From the NCBI GenBank assembly GCA_964036195.1, contig OZ038450.1:6822701-6886700 (forward strand): a stretch of DNA of 64,000 bases, in the 5' to 3' direction. A model generated the notes under the pieces. That model worked only from the letters and a program-made list of their open reading frames with translations. It was not told the DNA's origin and did no database searches. Source of the stretch: Sphaerolaimus hirsutus (Eukaryota; Nematoda; Chromadorea; Monhysterida; Sphaerolaimidae). The position numbers and the translations under genes are program-made. Numbering within the stretch: the stretch's first letter is position 1; each line of letters begins with the position of its first letter. Shown one piece after another: positions 11,201-22,812 of the stretch.

Positions 11201-11937
11201 GTTGTTGATCCCTCTCTGTCGAAGATGTTGCTGTACAAATGCACCCTTTCCGAGACATTTGTGGAGAGAATAGTTTTCGACGTGGTGGAAACACACTTGT
11301 ACCTTGAATCCTTTTGACATGTCGCTGTAGTGGTTTTGGTGCCAGTAGCTGCCTCAGTGTCGGTGTGCGCCTCAGTGGTACGCTCCTGGTGATCGACTCC
11401 TCCGCCTCCTCCTCCTCTTGTTCCTTCTCCAGGGCTGCATCCCCTTGTGTGGTGACCTTTGGAGAATCTACAACAATCATCCGCATGTTTGGCAATTTCT
11501 GCACCCCCTTGTCCACATGCGCACTTGGAGATGCACTTGCTGGTAAGGGCAATTGAAGGGCTCCTGTCGATGTATTTGGTTCCTGGTCCAACAACTCCTC
11601 CTCCCGTCTGATGTAGTCCTTCAACTGTTCCAACTGCTGCCGACGAGTCATCTGTGGTCCTGCTATGGCCCTCACTTCCATCGCAGGCTCTGTGGTCGCT
11701 TCTGACATCGTCGTGTGCACTGGGGATGGTTGCTGTAGGCCCTCCTGTGTAGGGCTCGCACGCTGAAAACGTTGTCAACTAGTTACATATGAATGCTTAA
11801 ATATGACAATACTAAATAATAACTATACAATATGTACTCACATTGCCCACGTTGCTTGATGGTTTCACTTGATTCACCACCTGTTGCACCAGACTTGCGG
11901 ATGCTGGGTTGTCCACCATTGACTGCACCTAGAATGT

Positions 11938-11981
<44 letters not shown>

Positions 11982-13592
11982 TTGCAATGACATTCATCGC
12001 CAATACATTACATTGCAAAGTTGGAAATGATCATTCAAATGCAGACCTGCTCCAAGTGTGTCTCTTGCATCATTCTGACCGCGTCCAGCGGCTCTTCTAC
12101 GGCGCCTTCTGGCACCTCCGACCTCCTCCGTTTTCGAGGGCGTGGAGCTGTGCGGGCTGTTGTTGTCACCACTGTGGCTAGTGTTGCCGAAACTCCCTGA
12201 TTCAGACCATGTTGAGGAGGTATTGGGGCTGTGGCCTGACCTTCCACCCTTTGTCTCACATTGTGCGGGTAGCTGGTCGCTTGTGCGTTCCTCCGATTGG
12301 TCCATTTTGTCCTCACCATACCACTTGATTGCGGCTGCTGATTCTCTTCTGGGTTGCTTTCTGTAGCTTGGCCCTGCGTCTCCCTCGAGTTTGCTTCTGC
12401 ACCTCCGCCGCTCTGGTTTGCCAAAATGCTCACAGTTGTCGCAATTGTTTGATTGGGTATCCGATTGAGTGGCTGCACGATTTTCACCCGCAGATGCCGT
12501 ACCCCAGGCACACTTGCACCCGCTGCAGCAACTACAGCCGAGGACGGCGCTAGATCCTGATCCACACGGCCGCTTTGCGATGGAATCCAAGCCGACACTT
12601 TCACTATGCCTGAGTGAATGGGGATGTAACATTTGAGTAAAGTTGAGCATATAATATCTATATTGATGACAACGAATACATGAACATGTAAATAGCACAC
12701 CTTCGCCCGGGTCCAACAATTCCTTTTCCCCGCCGATTCTTGGATGTAACACCGTTCCCGCATGTGCCGATTGATTGGACATGGATCTGTAGAGCTTCCA
12801 GGGGGGGCTGTACTGACTCCTCAGATTGTTGTCGATACGGTGGTGTCACAGCAGTGCTGCAACATGTTAAATACTTGAAATGTCTACCTTAAAAACATTT
12901 GAGTTTATGAGTGGTGCACACCTGTCACAGTCTACGGGGGGATGTTGTGGTGTCTGTCCACGAGCACGGCCACAGCCACGACCACCTTTTGCAGACACCT
13001 CCACACTTACGAGCTCTGCGGCCCCTTCTGCGTGCCCGTGTCGTCTGTGTGATTTGAGTCGACAACGGCTAGTGTCGACCAGCTGCTTGACAATTGTCGA
13101 TGCAACGAGCGCGGGCCGCCCTATACCAAGTTATTTTTCAATGAGCTGCGACATGCGCACAATTAACTAGCATATTCTACAAACCTGACTGTTTGGATAC
13201 CTCTGATGGACGAATGCCACCTGACAGACCAAATTTAACAGGTCCAAAAGCTGCAGCAGTAGCAGCAAGCACAACAGTTTGTTTCCCACTGGAAAATTCC
13301 CACCCACAGTTGGTGCTGGCGCCGCAGTCGGTGCTGGCGCCGCAGTCGGTGCTCGACTTGGGCCAGCTGACAATGAGCGTGAACGCGCTTTTGTACGCCT
13401 GCGGGGGAAACAGCACACTACATGACAAATATATAGCATGTCAACATGCTTTATCGACATTATATATTTGACAACGATGTATGCTTTGACAATAGGATGA
13501 TAGCAATATAACATACCTCCCCCTCTTCTTCTTCTTCTTTCCAAAACTTCTCCCTGCCACCTTGCACACCTGACGGTTTAATGGGGCTGACA
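8278..13592 (-). CDS. twelve-exon minus-strand gene, about 1444 aa, C-terminal zinc ribbon
   Basis: Exons in transcript order are 13592-13517, 13398-13185, 13120-12922, 12856-12701, 12609-12047, 11928-11842, 11762-10458, 10385-9922, 9793-9059, 8970-8914, 8825-8464 and 8395-8278. Every junction is GT/AG and every phase matches, giving 1444 codons plus TAA. The start is unresolved: the frame stays open upstream until it meets a MITE at 13666. The middle third is Ser/Thr/His/Gly-rich and shares its bases with a second frame. Ordered parts are RRQSFLRWVKERGRLMKLP in exon 8 and most of exon 9. The C-terminus has C-x2-C-x12-C-x2-C (CRFC ... CAHC), a zinc ribbon built across the last splice junction. 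No family is recognised. The large span with small introns resembles the capsid gene. It could also be two or more genes; the junctions at 9059/8970 are the least certain. Confidence 0.6.
10350..12782 (-). CDS. overlapping spliced frame, 690 aa, coiled-coil rich
   Basis: An ATG at 12782 opens a second frame that uses the same exons: 12782-12701, 12609-12047, 11928-11842, 11762-10458 and 10385-10350. It totals 2073 bases (691 codons with TAG) without an internal stop. The product looks more protein-like than the other frame in this part: RKRRRSEVPEGAVEEP is a nuclear-signal-like basic cluster, RRQQLEQLKDYIRREEELL and LELKKIRELLHIDETMN are helical or coiled-coil segments, and the end is Leu-rich (LLQLNPLNDELPLLTKELRQ). 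The third frame has stops throughout. The ATG lies inside the larger gene, so expression would need leaky scanning, an internal promoter or alternative splicing. No homolog is recognised. Confidence 0.55.
11938..11979. repeat. (TA)n microsatellite in intron
   Basis: An almost pure run of TA dinucleotides directly follows exon 6 of the minus-strand gene in its intron. Confidence 0.95.
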
Positions 13593-13665
13593 CTGTGTGA
13601 GTGAAAATTCAGTTGATACACGTCCCTAAAGCTGTATTTACAATATACATTGCCGTAAAATGATA

Positions 13666-13972
13666 TACCGTATTAGCTTGAATAATCCCCCTGGGGGATT
13701 ATTATTTCGTCAGACTATTTTGAGGGGGGAACTAACAGTTATTAGTGGGCGGAATAATTATTTCGTCAACATTTTCAACCAGGTTTCTATCAACTCATTT
13801 GATGAAATCTGCTTTATTCATACAAAAACGTGCCATTTTTGTTAAAATTGGGCACAATAAACTGAGCAAATTCTTTAAGGCGGGGATTATTCGAGGGGGG
13901 GGGGGAATTATTATTTCCTCACTCATCTTACAGGGGGGGATTATTCGAGGGGGGAGTTATTCAAGGGGGGTA
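13666..13972. mobile_element. C/G-tract MITE (TACCGTATT family), 3' end decayed
   Basis: It starts TACCGTATTAGCTTGAATAA, then has C-runs, and its right half is G-runs with GGGATTATTCGAGGGG. It sits where the 5' exon of the minus-strand gene would be expected. Confidence 0.65.
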
Positions 13973-14176
13973 CGTCATATTGCAATATTGACGACCTTAA
14001 GGGCAGATTAATATTATTTTACAAATCGCCCTGCATTCGATATGCGTATGTATAAGTGTCGATGTGCCTGAACCTTTAAAAACTAGTCTACAAATCTGTA
14101 GCATTATTCAGATGGATTATGGTAGGTTTCCACACTAAGTGCACTGTCAACTGAGTATACACTGAACTGTGAAAAG

Positions 14177-14464
14177 TTGAGGGTTGAGATGAGAATCGAG
14201 ATATGCTCTGTTAAATTGCGACAACCGTTGAAGTTCTATAATTATGTTTACACATACCTACTACATTGTTCTACAAATTGAAATGTGAAATCGCAAGAAC
14301 GAAGTAATTGTGTAAATTACTTCGTTCTTGCGATTTCACATTTCAATTTGTAGAACTAATCCCGGGGGAATATGTAGTAGGTATGTGTAAACATAATTAT
14401 AGAACTTCAAGGGTTGTCGCAATTTAACAGAGCATATCTCGATTCTCATCCCAACCCTCAAGTT
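14177..14464. repeat. foldback, about 130-bp arms
   Basis: The left arm (from TTGAGGGTTGAGATGAGAAT) and right arm (to ATTCTCATCCCAACCCTCAA) pair almost throughout. The centre lies near 14308 (GTAATTGTGTAAATTAC). Small indels separate the arms. No coding sequence was seen. Confidence 0.85.
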
Positions 14465-15553
14465 GATAATGTGATTTACATTTATGCATACTTTATTTGC
14501 ACACCCCCCTCCCCACATACAACTTCACTCTACCCTACGCTATTGCCAAATGTAACTAAAAGTGCAAAAGTACATTCCACATAATTTTATAGACAAAAAA
14601 TGCTGTTAGCTAGAAAACAGCCAATGCGGAGGCAAGCCAAAACATACCCTTATCATAGTAAAGGTATCCTAAATATTTTTGCCTATTTCCCGGAATGTAA
14701 AATATCAAAAATAAAAAAATTCACCTAGCTGTCAATTTCTAAATTATAGCTGTTACCAAGTCCATTTTAAATCATCTACTGAGAAAATCAATTTTGGCTG
14801 CTGAAAATGAAAAAATTGTTGACAGCCATAGCGCTGTGCGCTATTTTTGGTAGGCTAAACAAATCTTTTTGGCACGTGTCCAAAAATTTCGTAATACTTT
14901 TCAAAAACCTTCAGCATCTGGATTTGGCTCTCTCCATAGCATTTGCAACTTCTGTTCATGTCCCTACAACGTCTCTGGCACAATCACGTGTTTGTCAAGT
15001 GATTTTGAAAATGGCAACTTCCGCATTGTCTGTTTCTACTATTTTCAAATTTCAATTTTAAAGTCTTAATCTAATCATATTTTGAAGGAAAACATCAAGT
15101 ATGAGTGGAATTTGGCCGCGAAACTTTTGCTACCGGGGCAGTTTTGTGAGCTGGGGCGCGATTTTAAACCGAGGTGCGTCTTGGGAGGGTTGGGTCGCGT
15201 TGAAAAAGTTGGAGGTGAAATTTATTGGGCTGGCCTTGTGCCAACATTATATTTGATCCGGTAATTTTTAAGTTTAAACCTCGATGGTAAAACTGAACGA
15301 TTACTTCTTTCTTTTTCGGCATGAAAACGTTGGGGGGGGGGGGTATGGGAATGGGGCGGGGTGGGGGGGGTAGTCAAACATTTGGGATTGGCATTCCGCC
15401 AGAGCGCAATTGAAAATAGGCAAAAATATGGAAATGTTCCGGGGAAGGAGGGTGGGGGGGTTCTTCAGAGTGGAAAACTTGTACAGTAAATTACCCCCAC
15501 TTTACAGAGTCGGCCCTAACACGGCCATAGAATGTCAACTCGCAAGTACACCA
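14465..15553. other. non-coding, with a strong G-tract cluster
   Basis: There is no convincing gene. At 15331-15370 several G-runs (12, 4, 4 and 8 bases) lie close together on the plus strand, a good G-quadruplex candidate about 190 bases before the start of the membrane-protein gene. An in-frame acceptor at 15507 makes an exon start at 15508 possible. Confidence 0.4.
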
Positions 15554-18500
15554 ATGTCCGCCCACCTGCAAAATGTGCCGCAAGTCGTCAGGCCGACGCC
15601 GGCGCCCGGCACAACTGCTACAGTGACAAAAAGAGTGACAACACCAATGTATGGCATTGATCACTATCTCCCGGCGCCCACAGACACAGTAACCATCAAA
15701 AAATCTGTTTAGTACATTTTTTTTAATTTTTTTAGCTTTCGATGTATTTTTTGTTAGCCTGCGATGTATAATGTGTTTTGGCAACAGTTAAAAATGCAGG
15801 TGCCCAGCTGTGACAAATGTTGTGGCCAATTTAAAGAGATGTTTAAAAATATGCTCATCCAATCTGAACAGAAAATCGCCAATGAAATTAGGATACAAAG
15901 TTCCACAATTTTGACAAAAGTTTCAAATCAGACTCAAAGTGTCAAATCGGTTTAGTAAATTTTTTGTTTTTATGTATTTTTGGCAGCCTCTAATGTGTAA
16001 TGTATTTTGGTAGTTGTTGAAAATGCAGGTGCCAATGTGTGACAAAAGTTGTGATCAATTTAAGGAGATGTTTAAAGATGCATTCATGGAATCTGACCAG
16101 AAAATAGGCAGTGAAAGTATAAAACAAAGTGCCACTATTTTGACAGAAATTTCAAAACAGAGGGAAAGTATCAAAACTATAACATCAGATAGGCAGGAAA
16201 TGTTGACAAAAATTAGTGCATGTGAAACAGACAAAGTTTTGGCTGAAATGAAGCAGAATTATGCGCACACTTTGACAAAGCTCAGCTCTTTAGAAAATAG
16301 TATGGCAGAACTTAAAACATATGCTTCACACATTTTGAAAGTGCTTAATGCGAGCAAAGACAAGGACAAGGTGGAAGAATCAGTGGCGGTGGGTATTTGG
16401 TCAATAAATACATATTTCCAGTGAAATCTAATCATTTTTTATATCTTGTGATTCTCATAGAAAAATGTGGACTGCTTTGGAACCTGTGAAAACATGCTAC
16501 GTGGCTCATTCAGTCAGTTGGAAAAGAAAATGGAAAATCAAAGTCTGAATGTGATATCAGCATTGATACAGAATGACAAAAGTTTCAGAAACAATTTGAC
16601 CACACAACATGTAATATTGCATTTATCTTAACCTTTCCCTTTAACTATATTAATAATTTTTAAACAAATTCTGCAGATTTCATTGGAAACAATTATGAAG
16701 AAAGTTGATCATTCAGTGGGATGCATGTTTTCATCTATGTGTAATGAATTTTATTCACTTAATGACAGTCTGGCTAAGGTGCAGGTGTGTGAAGCATAAG
16801 TTATAAGTGTGCTGCATCTAACACAATATTTGAATTACAGCTCACATGTGCAAATTCTGACAATTGGGGCAAAGTTTTCCATGGTAACAATGACCTGACA
16901 CAACGAGTGACACAAATCATGGAAAAATTGAGGGAAAAAAGTTTTTTGCAACCATCTGAAAGCACCAAAATTAAAGAATTTTATTCACTTAATGACAGTC
17001 TGGCTAAGGTGCAGGTGTGTGAAGCATAAGTTATAAGTGTACCACATTTAATACAATATTTGAATTGCAGCTGACATGTGCAAATGCTGACAATTGGGGC
17101 AAAGTTTTCCATGCTAACAATGATCTGGCACAAAAAATTACACAAATCATTGAAAAATTGAGGGAAAAAAGTTTTTTGCAATCATCTGAAGGCACCAAAA
17201 CTACATCACCATCCACAATTGCCAGCACACAAACAACCACACAGTCAATGACAACAACAGCCAAAATGCAATATACATCTGCTCACGTTGACAAATTGGT
17301 GGCGCAAGAACTGAAATCTGCTTTGAATCAGCATGATGTGCAAAAAATCATTGAAAAAACGATCATCGCAGTTTTGACTACTAAAATGGGCACATCAAGT
17401 TTTGACACACTTGATAGAAAAATGGAAAAAATCGCTACAAAAATTGATGTAAATACTTATACCTATATGTCTTTATCTTATGTAGCAACAACAAATGTAT
17501 CTTCTTTGCAGACCGAATTGTACATGCTAAGCTTCATGTCGGTCTATGCCTGCCTGACACTAATCCTGGCAATTGCACTAGTTTTTGCATATTGCATACG
17601 CAAGCAAGACCGTCAGGCCGCTGCCAACGATCCTGAAAGAGTCACATTGTAAGTTACACATATATCCGTAAAAGACATTTCCAAGAGATGTTTCCACCAT
17701 CCCCCCCCTCCCCCCAAGAAAAATCCAACCCCCCAAAAACTTCAATATGTGGAAAAGCAAAATCATCATTAAAATAACCACCCCCAAAAACCCCACCAAA
17801 AAATCTCCTCTAAATCTTTCCTAAATCCCCACGAAAACCTTTCACTATGATAAATGTCCAGAGAGCGATTCACGAATAAATGGTAAAAAACACTTTTTCA
17901 GGCAAGATTCGACCATGGCGTCGGCATCAGTGCATCACAATTCGGCGTTTGGCGCATCCAGTAGGACGTCCAACATGAGTGCAACAAATTCGTCAAGGCT
18001 GATGGTGTGTTTTACGTAAAAATGTTTGGATATGCCCATATATGAAAAATAGTTGACACCTTACTCACTAATTGACATATTTTTGTCAATTTGATCTTGT
18101 CAACTTCAATTTAGTCACATGTAGTAACATATCGTAGAGAATTTTGAAAAACTGTGCCAATATGTAAAAAAAAAATATTACAACTAATTCAAGGGGGGAA
18201 ATCTGTAATGGTGCGTATTAAAGTACAATCTGAGTTGACATAGGTCCATTGATGTAAATGTGTCAAATAGTGCGAGTAAAATGGAAATAATTGCAAATAT
18301 TAACAGCCTCTACTTTGTATAACAATTTACCTAGATTCAATGCTAAATTGGACATGTGCCAAGATATTTCACATTACATATTCTAATGCGACAAGATAAA
18401 CCGTATCGAAAAGAAGTGTAAAAAGCAATTTTCAATGTGTACAGATGGTTGCATCGCCACGAGTTGACACGCGCATGTATGCCGATTTCCACCCACAACG

Positions 18501-18702
18501 CACATCGACGATTGCCAGCGAACAGCCTGGCTGTAGCAGCTGGGGCAACAACACCTCCACCAGTGGCGTCAACATGACGGACTTTTATGATGCGTCCAAT
18601 TTTGCCACCGATATGTCTGAGGTGCCATTGGGAGATGTCTATCGCCCCACGGTTCACGAAACAAGGGAAATGTACTGTCTGAATAAAAATACCGCGCTTT
18701 AA
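15554..18702 (+). CDS. ten-exon coiled-coil single-pass membrane protein, 659 aa
   Basis: Exons are 15554-15688, 15788-15949, 16014-16388, 16461-16610, 16677-16784, 16841-17014, 17071-17448, 17512-17648, 17902-18004 and 18445-18702. They sum to 1980 bases (659 residues plus TAA) with consistent phases. The N-terminus is Pro/Thr-rich. Exons 2 and 3 are paralogous (both start LKMQVP with CDK and QFKEMFK) and encode heptad-like Ile/Leu/Ser/Lys helices. Exons 6 and 7 derive from a 230-bp tandem duplication. Exon 8 has one hydrophobic span (ACLTLILAIALVFAYCI) followed by RKQDRQ, so a long helical ectodomain and a Ser/Asn-rich tail of about 130 residues are likely. The donor of exon 2 (GTTTAG) is weak. 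No family is recognised; a virion surface or fibre-like role is only inference from its neighbours. The 63-bp intron 17449-17511 is open in frame and may be retained. Confidence 0.6.
16746..17205 (+). repeat. 230-bp tandem duplication spanning exon-intron-exon
   Basis: GAATTTTATTCACTTAATGA begins at 16746 and again at 16976. The copies include the end of one exon, the whole intron and most of the next exon, so the duplication added a spliceable exon. Confidence 0.9.
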
Positions 18703-19934
18703 ATAAGATGTCAAACTAGTTTTTCTTGCAATTTTTTGCTATTTTCTTGGAAATCGCAAGCGAAAATGGGGGTAGGTAAAAAAAGATCGAACAAAGTAGC
18801 TTTATGAGCCTTGAAAAATCAAAAACCTTTCTTTTAATGTTTTTACCCTACAAAATCTACCCAAAGACCCGCCACATGGCACCAAAATTAAACCGCCCGC
18901 AAAATGTCCAGTAAAAACTCAATATTACATACTTTCCTTTCAATTGCTAATTCTAATTTATACGCAACCGTCGGGCCGGCCGGCGGCGGCGACGAGTTTT
19001 CACAATGTCGGTGAAAAATTGTAAACGCTTTAGCCTACCGCATTTATGGGCAGTTTTTTCTTCAGACAAACTTTCCCAGATTTATAAACTGCCAAATGAC
19101 AACGACAACAAAAGCCAAAAATGTCATTTTCATAGATTTTTTAATTATGTAGCAATCAAAAAGTTTTCATTGAATTTGACAATTTTCTTTTACCACGTCA
19201 TTTGGCAGTTTACGATATCGGTATAAAGGTTTTTACTTTACTCACGCAAAAAATCATTTGTGTGCTATATCACTTTGATTTCTTCCCATTTCACTCTTAT
19301 ATTTTATCGAGGCTACACGTTTTATCCGGCTATTTTTAAAAAAATAATTTTAAAAAATGTCTATTTTAAAAAAAACCAAACCTTTCAGTTTCGCTATAGT
19401 ATCGCAAGGATGGCATTCCTTGCATAAAGTCGCTATAATGACTCTTTGTCCAGCGCGACATTGGCTTTTTGCAAGGTTTGCAATCCAATCCGTTCCATAT
19501 GTGCTCATTTTATTTGTGCGCGCGCGCTTTATTCGATTCCCCGTCAGCCTGCGAGTATTTAAAATATGAACCAAACCATATGTGCCACCTTGATAACTTT
19601 GCAATGTCAAAAGACGCATTAATCCGATGAGAAAAACGTGTCGCAACAGTTATTGTCTCTTTAACGGCATTTTGCAACTCTATATTCGGGAAAAGACGTG
19701 GGGGGTAAGAGGGGGTAAGGGGGTATATCATTATTCTGCCCACGAAATCATAATTCACATCAACATACCTCTCAAATTGCTCTTTTTCACGGCTGTATAT
19801 ACACATATCCATTTTCAACCATAAATATTTAGTTTCATCCTGGCAATCGTCCAAGTTTTCTGCGAAAGTAAGAGTCTGTGGGTAAAATCTAAATTTTTTT
19901 CCTTCCATTTCTAGTCTTTACATCGACTAAAAAT
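18703..19934. other. non-coding, nothing recognised
   Basis: This is AT-rich sequence after the membrane-protein gene. It includes a GC-rich patch near 18975-18995 and a G-run patch near 19700-19725. I see no gene, RNA or clear repeat boundary. Confidence 0.4.
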
Positions 19935-20689
19935 TAGGTAATATAACAGCCGTTCCTTGGCATGGTGCCAAGTAAACAAAGGGTGCCAACGGTATGTAGT
20001 TTGGCACCTGTCCAACATTGGCGCATGTCCAATATTGGTACATGTCCAAACATTAGCTAGTTGGAGTGGTGCCAAAATGTTTGGCACCAACATTGGCACT
20101 CGTCCAATCACCAATGTTGGACAAGTGCCAATATTGGACGAGTGCCAACGCTAGACATGTGCCAAATTGGAACAGTGCCAAAGCTGGACATGTGCCAATG
20201 CTGGACCTATGCCAATCAATTTACCCCAGTGGTATGTAGTTTGGCACATGTCCAACTTTGGCACATGTCCAAATATTGGCACATGTCCAGCTTTGGCACC
20301 GCCCCAATTTGGCATACGTCCAGATATTAGCTAGTTGGAGTGGTGCCAAAACGTTTGGCACAAACATTGGCACTCGTCCAATCACCAATATTGGACTAGT
20401 GCCAATGTTGGACGAGTGCCAACGCTGGACGTGTGCCAATATTGGACATGTGCCAACTTGGACGAGTGCCAATGTTGGTCTTGTGCCAACACCATTGGAC
20501 AGACGCCAATCTAGTATTGGCACTCGCCCAATAGTGTTGGCACAAGACCAACTATTTTTTTGGGCGCGTGCCAATGACGTCACCGGGACATAAGTTTCCG
20601 ATCCGGACATTTGCCGGAAAAATAAATGACGTCATTGGCACCCGTTGTTTACTTGGCACCGTGCCAAGGAACGAGTGGTACATTACCTA
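19935..20689. mobile_element. TIR element filled with GTGCCAA/TTGGCAC repeats
   Basis: The ends are inverted copies of about 50 bp: TAGGTAAT, then CGTTCCTTGGCA, GGTGCCAAGTAAACAA and GGGTGCCAA. The interior is an array of 17-20 bp units of the type TTGGCACATGTCCAA in both orientations, so it can fold in many ways. It has no coding capacity; the ORFs inside are repeat artefacts. Confidence 0.8.
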
Positions 20690-20744
20690 GTGGTCTGGTA
20701 GGCCAAACGGCTCCGTTATTCTGCTCACTGATTTCAAATTTGGG

Positions 20745-22410
20745 TTTCTGATTGCACTGATTTGATATATGCACTCCATTTTGACACTACATTACCATAA
20801 CCCTCAAAATGGACCCATGGGGTTAAATACTTTCAATTTGAGAAATGATGCATTTTCGGGTTTCTGATTGCACTCATCTGAAATATGCACTTCATTTTGA
20901 CACTACATTACCATAACCCTAAAATGAACCCCCTGGGCCAAAAACTTTCAAATCATAAAATGATGGATTTGTGAGTTTCTGAGTGTAGTGATTTCAAATA
21001 TGCCCAGGGCTTAAAAAATTAGAAATTGTGAAATGATTCAATGTGGGTTTCTAATTGCACTGATTTGAAATATGCACTCCGTTTTGACACTACATAACCC
21101 TGAAAACTACATAACCATAACCCTGAAAATGAACCTCTGGAGCCAAAAACTTTCAATTTGTGAAATCATTCATTTTTGGGTTTCTGATTGCACTGATTTC
21201 AAATTTGGGTCTATGATTGCACCAATTTGATATATGCACTCCATTTTGACACTACATTACCATAACCCTTAAAATGAACCCATGGGGCCAAATACTTTCA
21301 ATTTGAGAAATGATGCATTTTCGGGTTTCTGATAGCACTCATTTGAAATATGCACTTCATTTTGACACTACATTACCATAACCCTAAAAATGAACCCCCT
21401 GGGCCAAAAACTTTCAAACCATAAAATGATGGATTTGTGGGTTTCAGAGTGTAGCTATTTCAAATATGCCCAGGGCTTAAAAAATTAGAAATTGTGAAAT
21501 GATTCGATGTGGGTTTCTAATTGCACTGATTTGAAATATGCAATCCATTTTGACACTACATAACCCTGAAAACTACATAACCATAACCCTGAAAATGAAC
21601 CTCTGGAGCCAAAAACTTTCAATTTGTGAAATCATTCATTTTCAGGTTTCTGATTGCACTCATTTGAAATATGCACTTCATTTTGACACTACATTACCAT
21701 AACCATAAAAATGAACCCCCTAAGCCAAAAACTTTCAAATCATAAAATGATGCATTTGTGGGTTTCTGATTGTAGCGATTTCAAATATGCACTCCATTTT
21801 GACACTACATTACTAAAACTCTGAAATTGAACCCCATAGACCCAAAAATTTCTAATTGTAAAATGATGCATTTTGCAGGTTTCTTATTGCACTGATTTGA
21901 AATGACTCAATTTCAACTCTACATTACTGTAAGCCTTAAATTGAACCCATGGGGCTAATAAATTAGAAATTGTGAAATGATGCATTTGTGGCTTTTTGAT
22001 TGCCTTGATTTGAAATATGCACTTCATTTTGACACTACATTACCATAACCCTGAAAATGAACCCCCAGGGCTAAAAATTTTCAAATCATAAAATGATGTG
22101 TTTGTGGGTTTCTGATTGTAGCGATTTCAAATATGCACTCCATTTTGACACCACATTACTAAAACCCTGATAATGAACCCCTGGGCACAAAAACTTTCAA
22201 TTTGTGAAATGATGCGTTTGTGGGTTTTTTATTGCAGTGATTTGAGATGTGCACTCCATTTCTACTCTACATTACCATAACCTTTTAAGTCTAACCCTTG
22301 GGGCTAAAAAATTGAAAATTGTGAATTGATGCATTTGTGGATTGATGATAGTGATTTTTTGAAATATTCATACCATTTTCACACTACATTACCATAAACC
22401 TGAAAATGAG
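20745..22410 (+). repeat. satellite A, units about 150-200 bp (left arm)
   Basis: Units carry GATTTGAAATATGCACTCC, then TTTTGACACTACATTACCAT, then ATGAACCC and AACTTTCAAT. About nine diverged units are present. The block recurs inverted at 42881-45180. Confidence 0.85.
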
Positions 22411-22812
22411 TTTACGGGAGTTTCCAAATTAGGGGCTGAGTTTATGGGAGTTTCCAAATTAGGGGCTGATTTTAAGGGAGTTTCCAAATTAGGGGCTGAG
22501 TTTATGGGAGTTTCTAAATTAGGGGCTGAGTTTATTGGAGTATCCAAATTAGGGCTGAGTTTACAGCAGTTTCCAAATTATGGGTTGAGTTTACAGGAGT
22601 TTCCAAAATTGGGGGCTGAGTTTATGGGAGTTTTCAAATTAGAGGCTGAGTTTATGGGAGCTTACAAATAAGTGGCTGAGTTTATGGGAGTTTGCAAGTT
22701 AGGGGCTGAGTTTACGAGAGTTTGCAAGTTAGGGGCTGAGTTTATAGGAGTTTCCAAATCAGGGGCTGAGTTTACAGGAGTTTCCAAACTAGGGGCTGTG
22801 TTTACAGGATTT
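22411..22812 (+). repeat. satellite B, 34-36 bp units (left arm)
   Basis: Units of the form GGGGCTGAGTTTATGGGAGT followed by TTCCAAATTA. It recurs inverted at 42471-42880. Confidence 0.9.

Noticed and set aside
10745..11556. Plus-strand ORFs of 190 and 80 codons opposite the minus-strand gene
   Set aside because: They are antisense shadows of the large double-coding exon. They have no splice support and Cys/Ser/Pro-rich random composition.
1..18702. Polinton polymerase, integrase, ATPase or protease
   Set aside because: I looked for their usual catalytic motifs in all frames and found none, so the cluster is not called a complete Polinton.
22411..22812. CRISPR-like regular repeats
   Set aside because: Units are contiguous and diverged, without unique spacers, and the context is eukaryotic.
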